This document shows, in pieces, positions 19,068 to 27,987 of a stretch of DNA of 38,901 bases (its first letter is position 1; each line of letters starts with the position of its first letter). The notes beneath the pieces are model-generated. The model was given only the letters and a program-made list of their open reading frames with translations, did not search any database and was not told the DNA's origin. Position numbers and translations under genes: made by a program. Source of the stretch: Streptomyces sp. rh34. GTDB lineage: Bacteria > Actinomycetota > Actinomycetes > Streptomycetales > Streptomycetaceae. The DNA is taken from NCBI RefSeq assembly GCF_002551245.1, contig NZ_NTGZ01000041.1:1-38901 (forward strand), read 5' to 3'.

Positions 19068-20309
19068 TCAGTCGTGCGCGGGGGCGAGTACGCGTGCCAG
19101 CGCGGGCTGCAGATCACGTACGGCGCGACTGCTCCGGAACCGGGAGAGCTCCCGTGCGAGACGCCGGACATCGCTGTTCACCGTCGCTGAGGGCACGGTC
19201 GGCATCACTCCCAAGAGATCCCCGGCGATCGCGCACGCGTGCTCGACCTCCCCGGAGGCGGCATGGGCCAAGGACCGGCGGAAGCCGTACCGGGCGCGGG
19301 TGCGCAGCGCGTGCGGCGGGAGGCGGCGGTACTCCCGGTCGAGTACCTCGGCGGCTGCCTTGGGGCGGCCGAGGTCGTGCAGGCACCAGCCGGTCGACAT
19401 CGCCGCCGGATCGCTCACATGGGAGGTGCCGATTACGGGCTCGGCGCCGCTGCAGGTGTCGTCGCTGCCGAGTAGTTCCCGCGCCTTGTCGAGGCTGCGG
19501 AGGCAGTCGACTTCGTTCCCGATAAGCGCGTGCCCCTGGGCCTCTCGTTGTGCCGCGAGTCCCCGGATGCGCGGCGGGAGTTCGCTGCCTTGGGCGCGGC
19601 GGGCCAGGGCGACGGTGCCGGCGCCGTCCCCGCCGTACATCGTGATCAGGGCGCGACGCACCAGTGCGTAGAAACCGAGGTGCGGGTCACCCCCGGCGCG
19701 TGCTATCTCGGCGGCCTCGCCGGTCCAGCCGAGTGCTGCGTCGCTGTCCCCGGCCTCCTGGGCCATCCAACCGGTGAACTCTGCGAATCGCGAGGCGAGC
19801 AGGAGCGCGGGGGTCCGAGAATCGGGCTGGGCGTCGGCAGCCAGCCCGGTGATCATGCGGGTCTGCGTCTCCAGCAGGGGCAGCAGGACCCTGGGCGCGG
19901 TGGACTGGCCGAGTTTCCGCAGTTGGTCGAACTGCAGGCGGAAGGAGGGCAGGAGGGGGTCATCGGTGGAGGACACCGCCTGACCGCCGAGTGTCAGGCC
20001 GAGGTCGATCAGCGCTCCCGTACCCGCTGAGAGGACCGCCCGGCGCCCGACGAGCCAGCGGCTCGGCCCGGCGGTGCCCGAGTCCGAGCCCGCCTCGGGA
20101 CGGGTGACCAGGCGATGCAGTTCGCCGTCCGCGCCGAGGAAGGCATCGCACCGCCGGGCCAGTTCGGGGGACGCAGAACGTTCCCCGCGCTCGACCTTGC
20201 TGAGGTGCCCCTTGTCGTAGTTGAGCGCCACGGAGAACTCGGTCAGAGTTAGACCCGATTCCACTCGTAAACGGCGGAGTTCTGGGCCGAAACTGGAAGT
20301 CGTGCTCAT
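19068..20309 (-). CDS. XRE/HTH transcriptional regulator with helical-repeat C-terminus
   Basis: The 413-residue protein starts with a Cro/CI-type HTH (about 9-61: FGPELRRLRVESGLTLTEFS, then YDKGHLSKVERGERSASPEL). A hydrophobic LVGRRAVLSAGTGALIDLG segment and a long alpha-helical region resembling tetratricopeptide repeats follow. This architecture is common among Streptomyces regulators that respond to cellular signals. ATG 20309 is chosen because GGGGAGG lies six bases upstream; the adjacent ATG at 20312 is too close. It sits 310 bp upstream of the TIR operon on the same strand and may regulate it, but that is inferred from position only. Confidence 0.85.
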   Translation of the reverse strand: MSTTSSFGPELRRLRVESGLTLTEFSVALNYDKGHLSKVERGERSASPELARRCDAFLGADGELHRLVTRPEAGSDSGTAGPSRWLVGRRAVLSAGTGALIDLGLTLGGQAVSSTDDPLLPSFRLQFDQLRKLGQSTAPRVLLPLLETQTRMITGLAADAQPDSRTPALLLASRFAEFTGWMAQEAGDSDAALGWTGEAAEIARAGGDPHLGFYALVRRALITMYGGDGAGTVALARRAQGSELPPRIRGLAAQREAQGHALIGNEVDCLRSLDKARELLGSDDTCSGAEPVIGTSHVSDPAAMSTGWCLHDLGRPKAAAEVLDREYRRLPPHALRTRARYGFRRSLAHAASGEVEHACAIAGDLLGVMPTVPSATVNSDVRRLARELSRFRSSRAVRDLQPALARVLAPAHD

Positions 20310-20599
20310 CATCAACCTCCCCTTCAATACTGATCGCGAGAGCCGTAAGCCCTCACGGGAAGCCGTCATCGGACGACCACCGGGCGGCACGGAACCCGAC
20401 GGTCAACACCTGCTGTGACGGCGTCGTTTCGGTTCGCATCCGAGAGCGAGTTTGGCATGAGGCGCGCCTGGAGAATCGAGGTTCGGGGGTGTTGCCCGTT
20501 GCCTCTTTTGTGCTCCGTTGTTCCCTGTCCATACATCGGAGTGACCGGGTCGACGACGAGCGCGGCGACGCGATCGGGAATGACAGGATGACGGGCGGG

Positions 20600-20985
20600 T
20601 CCAGCCATGGGCGAAGTCACGGTGGAGGCCCGTCCAGCGGTGTTGCTCGGCAGGGGTGTAGCCGGTGTGGTCGCGGAGGTGGGCCAGGGCGTTGACCCAC
20701 TGGTTCCATGGGCCGTCGGGCTCGGTGAAGCGGCCGGCGTAAGGGTGCCGAGGCGGAGGAGGGCGCCGAGCACGGCGGGCTGGTCCTGGCGGAGGTCGGT
20801 GCGGGGGAGGCAGCGGTCGAGGCTGGTGGTGAGGGTCTCGGCGTCCCCGTGGGTGCCGAAGCGGGTCAGGGCCAAGCAGTAGACGCTGCCGGAGTAGCAG
20901 AATTCACTGGCCAGGAGCAGGTCGCCGATGCGTTAGCGGAACGTGGCGCGTCGGCCTGGGCCGGTCGAGTCGTCGAGCTGCTAGA
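20600..20985 (-). pseudogene. Decayed DUF6000-like gene
   Basis: Reading leftward, fragments of a DUF6000-type protein are visible: RIGDLLLASEFCYSGSVYCL and ALTRFGTHGDAETL, then LDRCLPRTDLRQDQPAVLGALL in one frame. After a frameshift near 20740 it continues as YAGRFTEPDGPWNQWVNALA and HLRDHTGYTPAEQH. An in-frame TAA (about 20931-20936) interrupts the segment just before RIGDLL. At least two disabling changes make this a remnant. Family assignment is from memory of DUF6000 C-termini, so it is moderately sure. Confidence 0.65.
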
Positions 20986-20999
20986 TGAGTCTCTCGATG

Positions 21000-21379
21000 T
21001 GGGTGGTCCCGGCGCCAGAAAGTGGGGAGCCGCCAGCAGAGTACCGAGCTGTCGTCGGGCCACGGGGTGCGGTCCTCGTCTTGTCAGACCTCGAAGGAGT
21101 CGCGTGTCAGATCGATGGGGCGCCAGGCAGAGGGTCGAGGAGCTCGTCCTCGGCTGGAAGACGGACGTACCGCTGGCCGTGTTGGTCGCAGGCTCCGAAG
21201 TCCTGGTAGTTGCGCTGGGCCTCGAGCAGGGAGACCTTGTTCGTTCCGCCGCCCATGGTCGGCCAGCGGAATTGGACCCCGTCGTCCTCCCAGAAGCAGA
21301 CGGGGCAGATCTCGTACGAGCCAGGCATCGCGCCCAGCACGCGGTGCCCGCAGCACGGGCAGGGGTAGGAGTCGCTTAC
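21000..21379 (-). pseudogene. Decayed CPCC-family cysteine-rich protein gene
   Basis: The zinc-binding start of a CPCC protein is clear: SYPCPCCGHRVLGAMPGSYE, ICPVCFWEDDGVQFRWP and NKVSLLEAQRNYQDFGACD. In frame, the protein would end at LDPLPGAPSI. However, a one-base shift near 21130 restores AWRPIDLTRDSFEV, a TGA follows, and beyond it WPDDSSVLCWRLPTFWRR reads in the same restored frame. The C-terminus is therefore broken by a frameshift and a stop. No good start codon precedes the cysteine motif. It adjoins the DUF6000 remnant, so this end of module 2 is decaying. Confidence 0.7.
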
Positions 21380-21443
21380 CTGCGCAGTTTCGTCGCAGGT
21401 CCCGCCTGTGTGCCATCGATTTCTATGCCTCGGGGCCCCGCCC

Positions 21444-21564
21444 CAGTCCGCAGCCAGTCCGCAGCACACCCGTAAACGGTCGTCGGGCGCCAACGTATGC
21501 CAACGAAGAAATCCCAGGTCAGAGCCCTGGATGAGGCTCCGCCGCAGGTCAGGATCAGTCCGCA
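21444..21564. repeat. CAGTCCGCAG direct repeats beside copy C
   Basis: CAGTCCGCAG occurs at 21444-21453 and 21455-21464 (11-bp period) and again at 21555-21564, just before the copy C core. The sequence differs from the GTGCTGGGA arms of module 1, but the pair has the same 11-bp geometry and a similar position relative to an att-like core. These may be arm sites of a different integrase. Confidence 0.5.
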
Positions 21565-21566
21565 GG

Positions 21567-21597
21567 CGTTCCGCTGCAACGTGTAGCGCGTTGAAAT
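21567..21597 (+). repeat. att-like site, copy C (degraded ychF end)
   Basis: Bases 21567-21597 align with copies A and B: GTTCCGCTGCAACGTGTAG against GTTCCGCTTCAACGTGTGAG, then GCG-GTTGAAAT against GCGGGTGAAAT in copy B. One frame reads FRCNV-stop in place of FRFNV-stop. The homology continues through CAGGTCGGAAGGGG to a terminator and, beyond it, to a TGCTGG-AT segment resembling the arm region at 7271-7300. Confidence 0.62.
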
Positions 21598-21628
21598 GTC
21601 GCGGGCTATGCGCCAAGCACGCAGGTCG

Positions 21629-21668
21629 GAAGGGGTCCGCCTCCTCGGAGGCGGACCCCTTCGTTTTT
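21629..21668 (+). terminator. Strong intrinsic terminator at copy C
   Basis: Perfect 14-bp inverted repeat (21629-21642 with 21647-21660) around a CTCG loop, followed by TCGTTTTT. It corresponds in position to the ychF terminator behind copy A, but its stem sequence is different and longer. Confidence 0.85.
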
Positions 21669-21714
21669 CCTTGCCGGATGAGTGCTGGATATTCTGACTC
21701 TCCCGCAGGGCGAT

Positions 21715-21910
21715 TCATTTGTCGTGGATCGTGGAGCAATACGCGACGCGGTGGTGCTCCGGCTGGGAAACGCGTGCGGTGGTGTTGAAGCCGAGCGGAT
21801 CGATTTCCGTTCCGTCAACTTGGTCAGGACGCGGAGCGCGGTGTCGCGCGGGACCCTGCGGAGGTCGGCTCGGACTTCCGGGTGGAAGACGGCGCGCGGT
21901 ACTCACTCAC
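21715..21910 (-). pseudogene. RelE/ParE-type toxin remnant
   Basis: Leftward from a GTG at 21910 the product begins SEYRA. After a frameshift it reads AVFHPEVRADLRRVPRDTAL and RVLTKLTE, and after a second shift EIDPLGFNTTARVSQPEHH and RVAYCSTIHDK before TGA. This matches the strand order of a RelE-type ribonuclease toxin but is broken by two frameshifts and lacks the C-terminal strand. An AAGGAG sequence precedes the start. No intact antitoxin is seen beside it. Confidence 0.6.
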
Positions 21911-23616
21911 CTCGCGCCGACGTCTCCTTTGTTCATGGTGGCGAGGGTAAGGGGCCGCCGACGCCGGTTTCTTGGACGAATCGGACGCGCCCTGCGGACC
22001 GTCTGCCCTGCGGACCATCTGCCCTTGGGTCCGTCCGACCAGGTCCTCCCGCCCCCGGCCGCGGCCGAGTCGCTGAGGTGTTCGCGACCCCGCTTCCTGC
22101 CGGGCGTCGGCCGGGGCCCGGGCGCCTCCGGGGCGGGTGGCGTCGGCACCATGGCGGCGGGCAAGGTCCTTCTTGTCTCCTCCTGCGAAGAAGCGTCCCA
22201 CGAGCGGGCGTTGGCGCTCCGGAGTGCCATGACGGGCTGCGGGCCCCTCAGGCGTCCTCGCGTTCGACGGCCGGGGCGTCGCAGTGGCCGGTTTGTCCTC
22301 CCCGCGCGGGTATCGGGGCCGAGAAGTGCGGTTGCACGTCGCCGGAGCGAGGGTGACGACCGGGTGTCAGAGGGCCGTCGCGGACACGTGCGCAGGCCTG
22401 TGAGCTGGGGCGAAGGGCACTCCTCCGCAAGTCGCCCCTGAGGTCTTTACTGAACCTAGACCAACCTCTTACTTTTCCTTGCACTTGGCCGGGATTCACC
22501 TTTACGCTTCCGAAGAGAGCGATCGCATGGTGAGACATCGAAGAGCGCAACCCAGGTCTCTGTGTTTTCGTGAGGCGATCCGAATCTCATCGCTGGGTAT
22601 GGCCGGCGGGGCAGTAGGCCGATGGCCTGGAGCGAGTGTTGGGGTGGGCATGCTGGTGGTCGTTTGCTTCGGGGGCGCCGCGTCGACGCATGAGGGCGCT
22701 GACGCGTGTGGCTTGATTCCGCTGGGTGGCTATGGGGTGATGAGCCACGATGGTCCGGATATTGAAGGCGTTTTACCGGTGCGGCACGCCACGGACGTCG
22801 TGCGCGGTTTCGACGGACCGTCGACCGCGCGCGGGACCGGCGAGCCGATCGGGGCCGGTGAGCTTCCCTTCGGCCTGTCCGGACGCCGGTTCCGCGCCCG
22901 GGCCCCGCGCCCCTCGACGGCGGCCGTCCTGAGTGCGGCTGCGAGCCCGGCATCCCGCGCCGTCGACCGGAACCTCCGTCAACACTGCGACTGGCAGCGG
23001 CAGTTACGGCGGCCGTCAACGATTCCCGATGACCGGCAGCGTCGGGCGTCACGTGATCGGCGAGTGTCGTGTCCTCGCCGAACCCTGCTCCGTCACCCCG
23101 TGCCGCCGCGTCACCCGCCCCGCGTCACGAGCGTGCGGAGGGCCTGGAGCGCGGCCGGCGCCGACCAGGTGCGATCGCTCCACCAGAGGCATGAGTGAGG
23201 GAGAGCGCGCGAGCCGGTCTCCGGGTGACGCGGGTTTTCGCTGAGCAGTTCCCTCGGGGCGAAATATCTTGTGCAAAAAATCCGTATTCGGTACGGCATC
23301 CCGCCACATCGAGGCCGCGGTCAGCTATGCGTCCGCAGAAATTTCCGGCATGTTGGCCTCTTCTTGATGACGTTGGCCCCCTCCTGGTGTAGGTATCCGG
23401 GGAGCGATCGAAGTCTTTCGCAAGTTCACGGTCGAGCATATTATCTAAGCGACATCCAGGGGATCTTTCGCCCAGACCGACCGGTTTGCCCTTGACGTCC
23501 GCACCGCTGGCCTGACCAGGCCTTCCGAGCGGCTCAAGGAGTAAAGCCTCATGTTTACGCACGAGGTGTGACCTGGTGGAATTTCCCTTGAATTGACGCA
23601 AAACGGGGGAACGGCA
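21911..23616. other. Gene-poor region, about 1.7 kb
   Basis: I find no reading frame here with convincing Streptomyces codon bias or a recognisable family. A plus-strand frame at 22528-23198 has a hydrophobic stretch (VGVGMLVVVCFGG) but poor third-position GC, a TTA codon and no homology I know. Base composition is lower in GC than the flanks, notably at 22440-22570 and 23260-23480. The right end presumably contains the promoter of the LuxR gene. The region may be decayed or regulatory DNA separating the integration hotspot from the biosynthetic cluster. Confidence 0.55.
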
Positions 23617-24222
23617 ATGACTACACGTATTCTCGTCGCGGGTGATCACGTCATATACACTGAAGCGCTCGCTGGATTGCTGAATCAGATTCCCGGATTC
23701 CGGGTGGCGGGGGTCGTGGGCTCGCACCGCGAATTGGTCCCCGCGATCCGCAAGGCGTCCGCCGGATCTCTGGTTCTGGGCGGAGTGACTCCGAACGTGC
23801 TGGAAACGGTTCACGAAGTGCGGAACCACGTGCCCCACTGCGGGATCACCCTCATCACCGAACAGCCCGGGCAGGTGGCGCTGGTCAAGGTGCAGGAATC
23901 CGAGATGGTGAGCGTCATCTCGCGAGGGGCGCGGCTGAACCAGCTGATCGGCACCATCCGCAGCATGCAGGCGAGACAGCAGGACCTTCGGGGGAGCGAG
24001 AGACCGGAGGACGCTTCACGCCCGGCCGCGGGCCTCCTGAGCCAACGCGAGCGTGACGTCCTGCGCTCCACGGCGACCGGAGCTTCCGTCAAGGAGATCG
24101 CCCGCGAGTTCTATCTCGCCCCCGGCACGGTGCGGAACCTGACCTCGTCGGCCATCAAGAAGCTCCAGGCCCGCAATCGGTATGACGCGGCACGCATAGC
24201 GGAAGAACTCGGCAGTATCTGA
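23617..24222 (+). CDS. LuxR/NarL-family regulator with atypical receiver domain
   Basis: Probable cluster regulator, 201 residues. The C-terminus is a NarL-type HTH (LLSQRERDVLRSTATGASVKEIA ... APGTVRNLTSSAIKKL). The N-terminus has the receiver fold, but the acidic pair is GD (residues 9-10) and the phospho-acceptor position is glycine (LVLGGVTP, G55/G56). Conventional phosphorylation is therefore unlikely, and it may respond to a ligand or act constitutively. ATG 23617 follows GGGGGA. It is convergent with the sugar operon, with a 23-bp gap, and marks the probable left border of the cluster. Confidence 0.87.
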   Translation: MTTRILVAGDHVIYTEALAGLLNQIPGFRVAGVVGSHRELVPAIRKASAGSLVLGGVTPNVLETVHEVRNHVPHCGITLITEQPGQVALVKVQESEMVSVISRGARLNQLIGTIRSMQARQQDLRGSERPEDASRPAAGLLSQRERDVLRSTATGASVKEIAREFYLAPGTVRNLTSSAIKKLQARNRYDAARIAEELGSI

Positions 24223-24245
24223 GCCGGATTCCCACCCCGCCGGGA

Positions 24246-25280
24246 TCATGACCCGGTGGTGTTCGCCGTGGGAGCCCGCCCGGTGCGCAGAGGTTCCTGA
24301 ACCCCCCGGTCAACGGCTGAGCAGCTGAGGTCGATCGCCTCCAGCAGTTCCGCCTGGCGCTGGATCTCCGGTGCCGGACGCGCGCGGGTACGGACCGCGT
24401 GGGCGAAGGCCGTGACGGCGTTGCCCGCCTGGTCGTCCGAGGGCAGGGGGAGCCGCGTCAACACCCCGGCCCGTTCCAGCTGGAGCACCGGTTCGTGATC
24501 GGCGGGCGGGGTGAACGCCCGGTCGACCGTGAGTCGTCCCGTGCTGCCCCAGAGCGTGTACGTACTGCGGTAGGTGTGGTCGAGGCCGTAGCTGAGCTGG
24601 AGGGCGAGTCCGTCTCCGCCGTCCAGCAGCGCCGTACCCGCCGTGTCCACCCTGTCCGACGGGTCCCGCCTGGCGGTGGCGCCCACCAGCCGCGGGCAGG
24701 GGGCCGACCTCAGCAGGCCGAGCGCCGCCCGCAGCGGATACACGCCGAGGTCCCACAGGGCTCCGCCGCCCAGAGCGGGGTGGTAGCGGATGTCGGAGGC
24801 CGGCCGGCGCGGCACGGTGAACGCCGCGTCGAAGGCCTGGAGTCGTCCGATCGCCCCGTCGGCGACGTGCCGCATGACCGCCCGGTGCTGGGAGTGGTGG
24901 ACGAACAGTACGTTCTCCACCAGGGCCAGGCCTCGTGAGCGGGCCAGCGCGCACAGTTCGGCGGCGTCCGCCCCGCTCATCGCGGCGGGCTTCTCCACGA
25001 GCACGTGCTTGCCCGCGAGCAGCGCCGCACCGGCCCACCGCGCGTGCATCGATGCGGGCAGCGGCAGATAGACCGCGTCCACGTCGTCGTCGGCCAGCGG
25101 CTCGGCATAGTCGTCAGCGGCCCGGCAGTCGTACTCCCGCGCCAGCTCCGCCGCCCTGGCCGGGTCCCTGCTCGCCACGGAGACCACGGTGACGTCGGCG
25201 GACGCTCTGAACGCGGGCAGCATGCGCCGCCGGGCGAACTCCGCGGTGCCCAGCACCGCGATCCGTACGGGCCGGTTCAC
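24246..25280 (-). CDS. NDP-hexose 3-ketoreductase (Gfo/Idh/MocA family)
   Basis: NAD(P)-dependent oxidoreductase, 344 residues. The N-terminal Rossmann fold (RIAVLGTAEFARRRMLPAF) is followed by the EKPAAMSG motif with the catalytic lysine region and the substrate domain typical of the family (GGGALWDLGVYPL). Beside a 2,3-dehydratase this matches the OleW/UrdT/SpnN type, which reduces the 3-keto intermediate during 2-deoxygenation of dTDP-4-keto-6-deoxyglucose. GTG 25280 overlaps the upstream stop as GTGA. It is the last gene of the leftward operon. Confidence 0.9.
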   Translation of the reverse strand: MNRPVRIAVLGTAEFARRRMLPAFRASADVTVVSVASRDPARAAELAREYDCRAADDYAEPLADDDVDAVYLPLPASMHARWAGAALLAGKHVLVEKPAAMSGADAAELCALARSRGLALVENVLFVHHSQHRAVMRHVADGAIGRLQAFDAAFTVPRRPASDIRYHPALGGGALWDLGVYPLRAALGLLRSAPCPRLVGATARRDPSDRVDTAGTALLDGGDGLALQLSYGLDHTYRSTYTLWGSTGRLTVDRAFTPPADHEPVLQLERAGVLTRLPLPSDDQAGNAVTAFAHAVRTRARPAPEIQRQAELLEAIDLSCSAVDRGVQEPLRTGRAPTANTTGS

Positions 25281-26683
25281 GACAGGCTCGCAGCACCGGA
25301 GTTGAGCACGGCGAGCAGCGTACGGGCCTGGACGGTGACCTGGTGGCCCCGGCCTGTCAGGGCGCCGAGCTGGCCCGGCGTGATCCAGAGGTAGTCCGGC
25401 GGCGGGCTGAGCAGGTCGCTGTCGTCGACGCCGTCCACCGACACGAGGAGGCAGTCGTTCTCGGCGTACAGGAACCGCCCTCCTTCCTCGGAGAGCACCG
25501 CCGCGTAGCGGACGCGTGAACCTTCGGCCGCCAGTACGAAGTCCGCGTACACCGGGAGGTGACCGCGGTCGTCGGGTGTGTAGCACACGGTCGGGCCGAC
25601 CTCGACGGTCTGCGACAGCCCCGCCTCCGCACGGGCGTGGACCAGCAGATGCGGCACGCCGTCGAAGTGGCGGAACAGGAACGCGCTGACTCCGGGGCCG
25701 CACGGTTCGAACAGCGGCTGGGTCCAGCTGCCCACCTCGCGGCCGTCCGCCTCGACCGCGACCGCGACCACACGGAAGTGGCGGTCGTCGGAGTGGCGGA
25801 TGGCCTGTTCGTCCCGGAGCCAGCCCCGCACCCGGGCGAGCTGTACGGGCTCGGCCCGCAGCCGGGAGCGGGCACGGGCGTCACCGAGCCAGGACGACAC
25901 CTCGGCGTCGGTGTGCCGGGCCGGCTGCGGCCCTCCGGGGGTCGGCAGGCAGGCCAGTACCGTCCTGGTGTCCATGTTGACCACGTTGTCCAACCGCAGG
26001 AGCTCGCCGATCTGGCCGAGGGTCAGCCAGCGGAAGTCCGGTTCGGCGGCGGGGTCCTCGGCGACCTCTTCGGCTGTCTCCACCACGATGTTGCGGTTCG
26101 ACTTGTACAGGAACCACTCGCCGTGTTCGGACTGCAGCGTGTCGGTCAGCGGCCGGGCACGGCCCGGCTCGGTGAAGAACTCCAGGAACCGCACGCCGGA
26201 GCCCCCGTGCACCCGCTGGTAGTTGCTCCGGGTGGCCTGCACGGTCGGTGACAGCTGAATCTCGTCACGGTTGCCCGGCTCCATCTTGGCCTGGGCCAGG
26301 AAGTGCAGTACGCCGTCGAACTCCCGGGCGAGGAGGCCGAGTACGCCCACCTCCGGCTGCATCATGACCGGTTGCTGCCACGGCTCCCGGGCCCGGTCCC
26401 CGTTGTGCACGCGCATGCCCTCGACGGTGAAGAAGCGGCCGCTGCGGTGGACCAGGTTCCCGGTGTCCTCCTGGAACGACCAGCCGTCCAGCTCCGCGAA
26501 CGGGATGCGCCGGATCCGTGTGCCGTGGACACGGCGGCGTTCCGTCAGCCACGCGACGATCTCGTCCGTCGTGCTCCGGGCGCCGGTCGCCGGGTCGGTG
26601 GCGTCCACGGAGCGGGCGATCCGGGCTTCCAGTCCGTCCGGCCCGGCCTCCGTGTCCTGCGGCCGGGAGCTGTCGATGCTCAC
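25277..26683 (-). CDS. NDP-hexose 2,3-dehydratase
   Basis: Removes the C2 hydroxyl of dTDP-4-keto-6-deoxyglucose as the first step of 2-deoxysugar formation (OleV/UrdS/SpnO/TylCVI family). The 468-residue protein has the expected internal duplication. Each half has an F-L-A/VHAR-like segment and a WL-LGQ-type ending: first FLAQAKMEPGNRDEIQLSPTVQ, second LVHARAEAGLSQTVEVGPTV. The C-terminal part carries YLWITPGQLGALTGRGHQVT. The product is unstable unless a 3-ketoreductase is present, and the next gene supplies one. ATG 26683 overlaps the upstream stop by ATGA. Confidence 0.95.
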   Translation of the reverse strand: MSIDSSRPQDTEAGPDGLEARIARSVDATDPATGARSTTDEIVAWLTERRRVHGTRIRRIPFAELDGWSFQEDTGNLVHRSGRFFTVEGMRVHNGDRAREPWQQPVMMQPEVGVLGLLAREFDGVLHFLAQAKMEPGNRDEIQLSPTVQATRSNYQRVHGGSGVRFLEFFTEPGRARPLTDTLQSEHGEWFLYKSNRNIVVETAEEVAEDPAAEPDFRWLTLGQIGELLRLDNVVNMDTRTVLACLPTPGGPQPARHTDAEVSSWLGDARARSRLRAEPVQLARVRGWLRDEQAIRHSDDRHFRVVAVAVEADGREVGSWTQPLFEPCGPGVSAFLFRHFDGVPHLLVHARAEAGLSQTVEVGPTVCYTPDDRGHLPVYADFVLAAEGSRVRYAAVLSEEGGRFLYAENDCLLVSVDGVDDSDLLSPPPDYLWITPGQLGALTGRGHQVTVQARTLLAVLNSGAASLS

Positions 26684-27987
26684 CGACGGCCTGCCACGAA
26701 CTCCCGCACCGAGGCGATGACGTAGTCGGTCATCTCGTCGGTGAGACCCGGATAGACACCGGTCCAGAACGTGCGCTCCGTGACGATGTCACTGTTGGTC
26801 AGTTCGCCGACGACGCGATGGGGCTGCTGGTGATAGGCGGGCTGGCGGGTGAGGTTGCCCGCGAACAGCCGGCGCGTACCGATCTTTCGCTTCTCCAGGA
26901 ATCCGGTCAGCTCTCCGCACGTGAACGGGGCGTCGGGCCCCACCGTCATCACGAATCCGAACCAGCTCGGGTCGCTGCCGTCCGTCGCCTCCGGCAGCAG
27001 GAGATGACGTACGCCGTCCAGGCCCTCACGCATCCGCCGCCAGTTGTGGCGGCGCGCCGCGATGAACCCGTCCAGCTTGCGCAGCTGTGACAGGCCGAGC
27101 GCCGCCTGCAGGTCCGTCGACTTCAGGTTGTAGCCGACGTGGGAGAAGATGTACTTGTGGTCGTAGCCGGCCGGCAACGCGCCGAGCTGGTGGTCGAAGC
27201 GCTTCAGGCAGGTGTCGCTGTGGCCCGGTTCGCACCAGCAGTCCCGCCCCCAGTCCCGCAGTGATTCGACGATCCGCGCGACCTTGAGGTCCGAGGTCGT
27301 CACGATGCCGCCCTCGCCCATCGTCAGATGGTGCGCGGGATAGAAGCTCACGGTGCTGACGTCACCGAACGTGCCGGTCAGCCGCCCGCGGTAGGTGGTG
27401 CCGACCGCGTCGCAGTTGTCCTCGACGAAGACCAGGCCGTGGTCCGCGGCGAGTTGGGCGATCTCCTCCACCTCGAACGGGTTGCCGAGGGCGTGCGCGA
27501 TCATGATGGCGCGGGTCTTCGGCCCGATGGCGGCGGCGACGCGGTCGGCGGTGGTGTTGTAGGTGCCGAGTTCGATGTCGACGAAGACCGGCACCAGGCC
27601 GTTCTGCAGGATGGGGTTCACCGTGGTGGGGAACCCCGCGGCGACGGTGATGACCTCGTCGCCGGGCAGCAGCCGCCGCTCGCCCAGGAGAGGGGAGGTG
27701 TAGGCGGTGAGTGCCAGCAGGTTCGCGGAGGAACCGGAGTTCGTCAGATGGGCCTTGCGGCGCTTCAGCAGCCGCGCGAACTCCGACTCGAAGCGCTTGG
27801 AGAGCGGCCCGGCGGCGATCCGCAGATCCAGGGCGGCCTCCACCAGCGCCGCACGGTCGTCCTCGTCCAGGACCGCGCCGGACGGCCAGATCTCCGTGGT
27901 GCCCGGTACGAACTCTCCGGAATCACGCACACTTTGGTGGTGCTTCCTGGCCTCTTCCAGGACCCGTGCCCGGTGCTCGTGATTCAC
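26680..27987 (-). CDS. NDP-hexose 3-dehydratase, E1/SpnQ type
   Basis: PMP- and iron-sulfur-dependent enzyme that removes the C3 hydroxyl of an NDP-4-ketohexose (E1/RfbH, SpnQ family), 435 residues. The aminotransferase fold has histidine in place of the PLP lysine (SFYPAHHLTMGEGG, H219/H220), the hallmark of this family. The [2Fe-2S] motif C-X57-C-X1-C-X7-C is present exactly (C192, C250, C252, C260), so the enzyme should be active. No dedicated reductase is encoded nearby; SpnQ-type enzymes can use cellular ferredoxin or flavodoxin systems. GTG 27987 overlaps the rmlB stop by GTGA. Confidence 0.95.
   Translation of the reverse strand: MNHEHRARVLEEARKHHQSVRDSGEFVPGTTEIWPSGAVLDEDDRAALVEAALDLRIAAGPLSKRFESEFARLLKRRKAHLTNSGSSANLLALTAYTSPLLGERRLLPGDEVITVAAGFPTTVNPILQNGLVPVFVDIELGTYNTTADRVAAAIGPKTRAIMIAHALGNPFEVEEIAQLAADHGLVFVEDNCDAVGTTYRGRLTGTFGDVSTVSFYPAHHLTMGEGGIVTTSDLKVARIVESLRDWGRDCWCEPGHSDTCLKRFDHQLGALPAGYDHKYIFSHVGYNLKSTDLQAALGLSQLRKLDGFIAARRHNWRRMREGLDGVRHLLLPEATDGSDPSWFGFVMTVGPDAPFTCGELTGFLEKRKIGTRRLFAGNLTRQPAYHQQPHRVVGELTNSDIVTERTFWTGVYPGLTDEMTDYVIASVREFVAGRR

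Noticed and set aside
22455..22480. CTAGACCAACC resembling a DasR/chitin-type operator (TGGTCTAGACCA)
   Set aside because: Only the TGGTCTAG half matches and no chitin-related gene follows on either strand.
22528..23198. Plus-strand reading frame with a hydrophobic stretch, possibly a small secreted protein
   Set aside because: Third-position GC is too low for the host, it contains a TTA codon, lacks a clear ribosome site and resembles no family I know.
26680..27987. Annotating the E1-type gene as an ordinary sugar aminotransferase
   Set aside because: The PLP lysine is replaced by histidine and the four Fe-S cysteines are present, which define the 3-dehydratase family.
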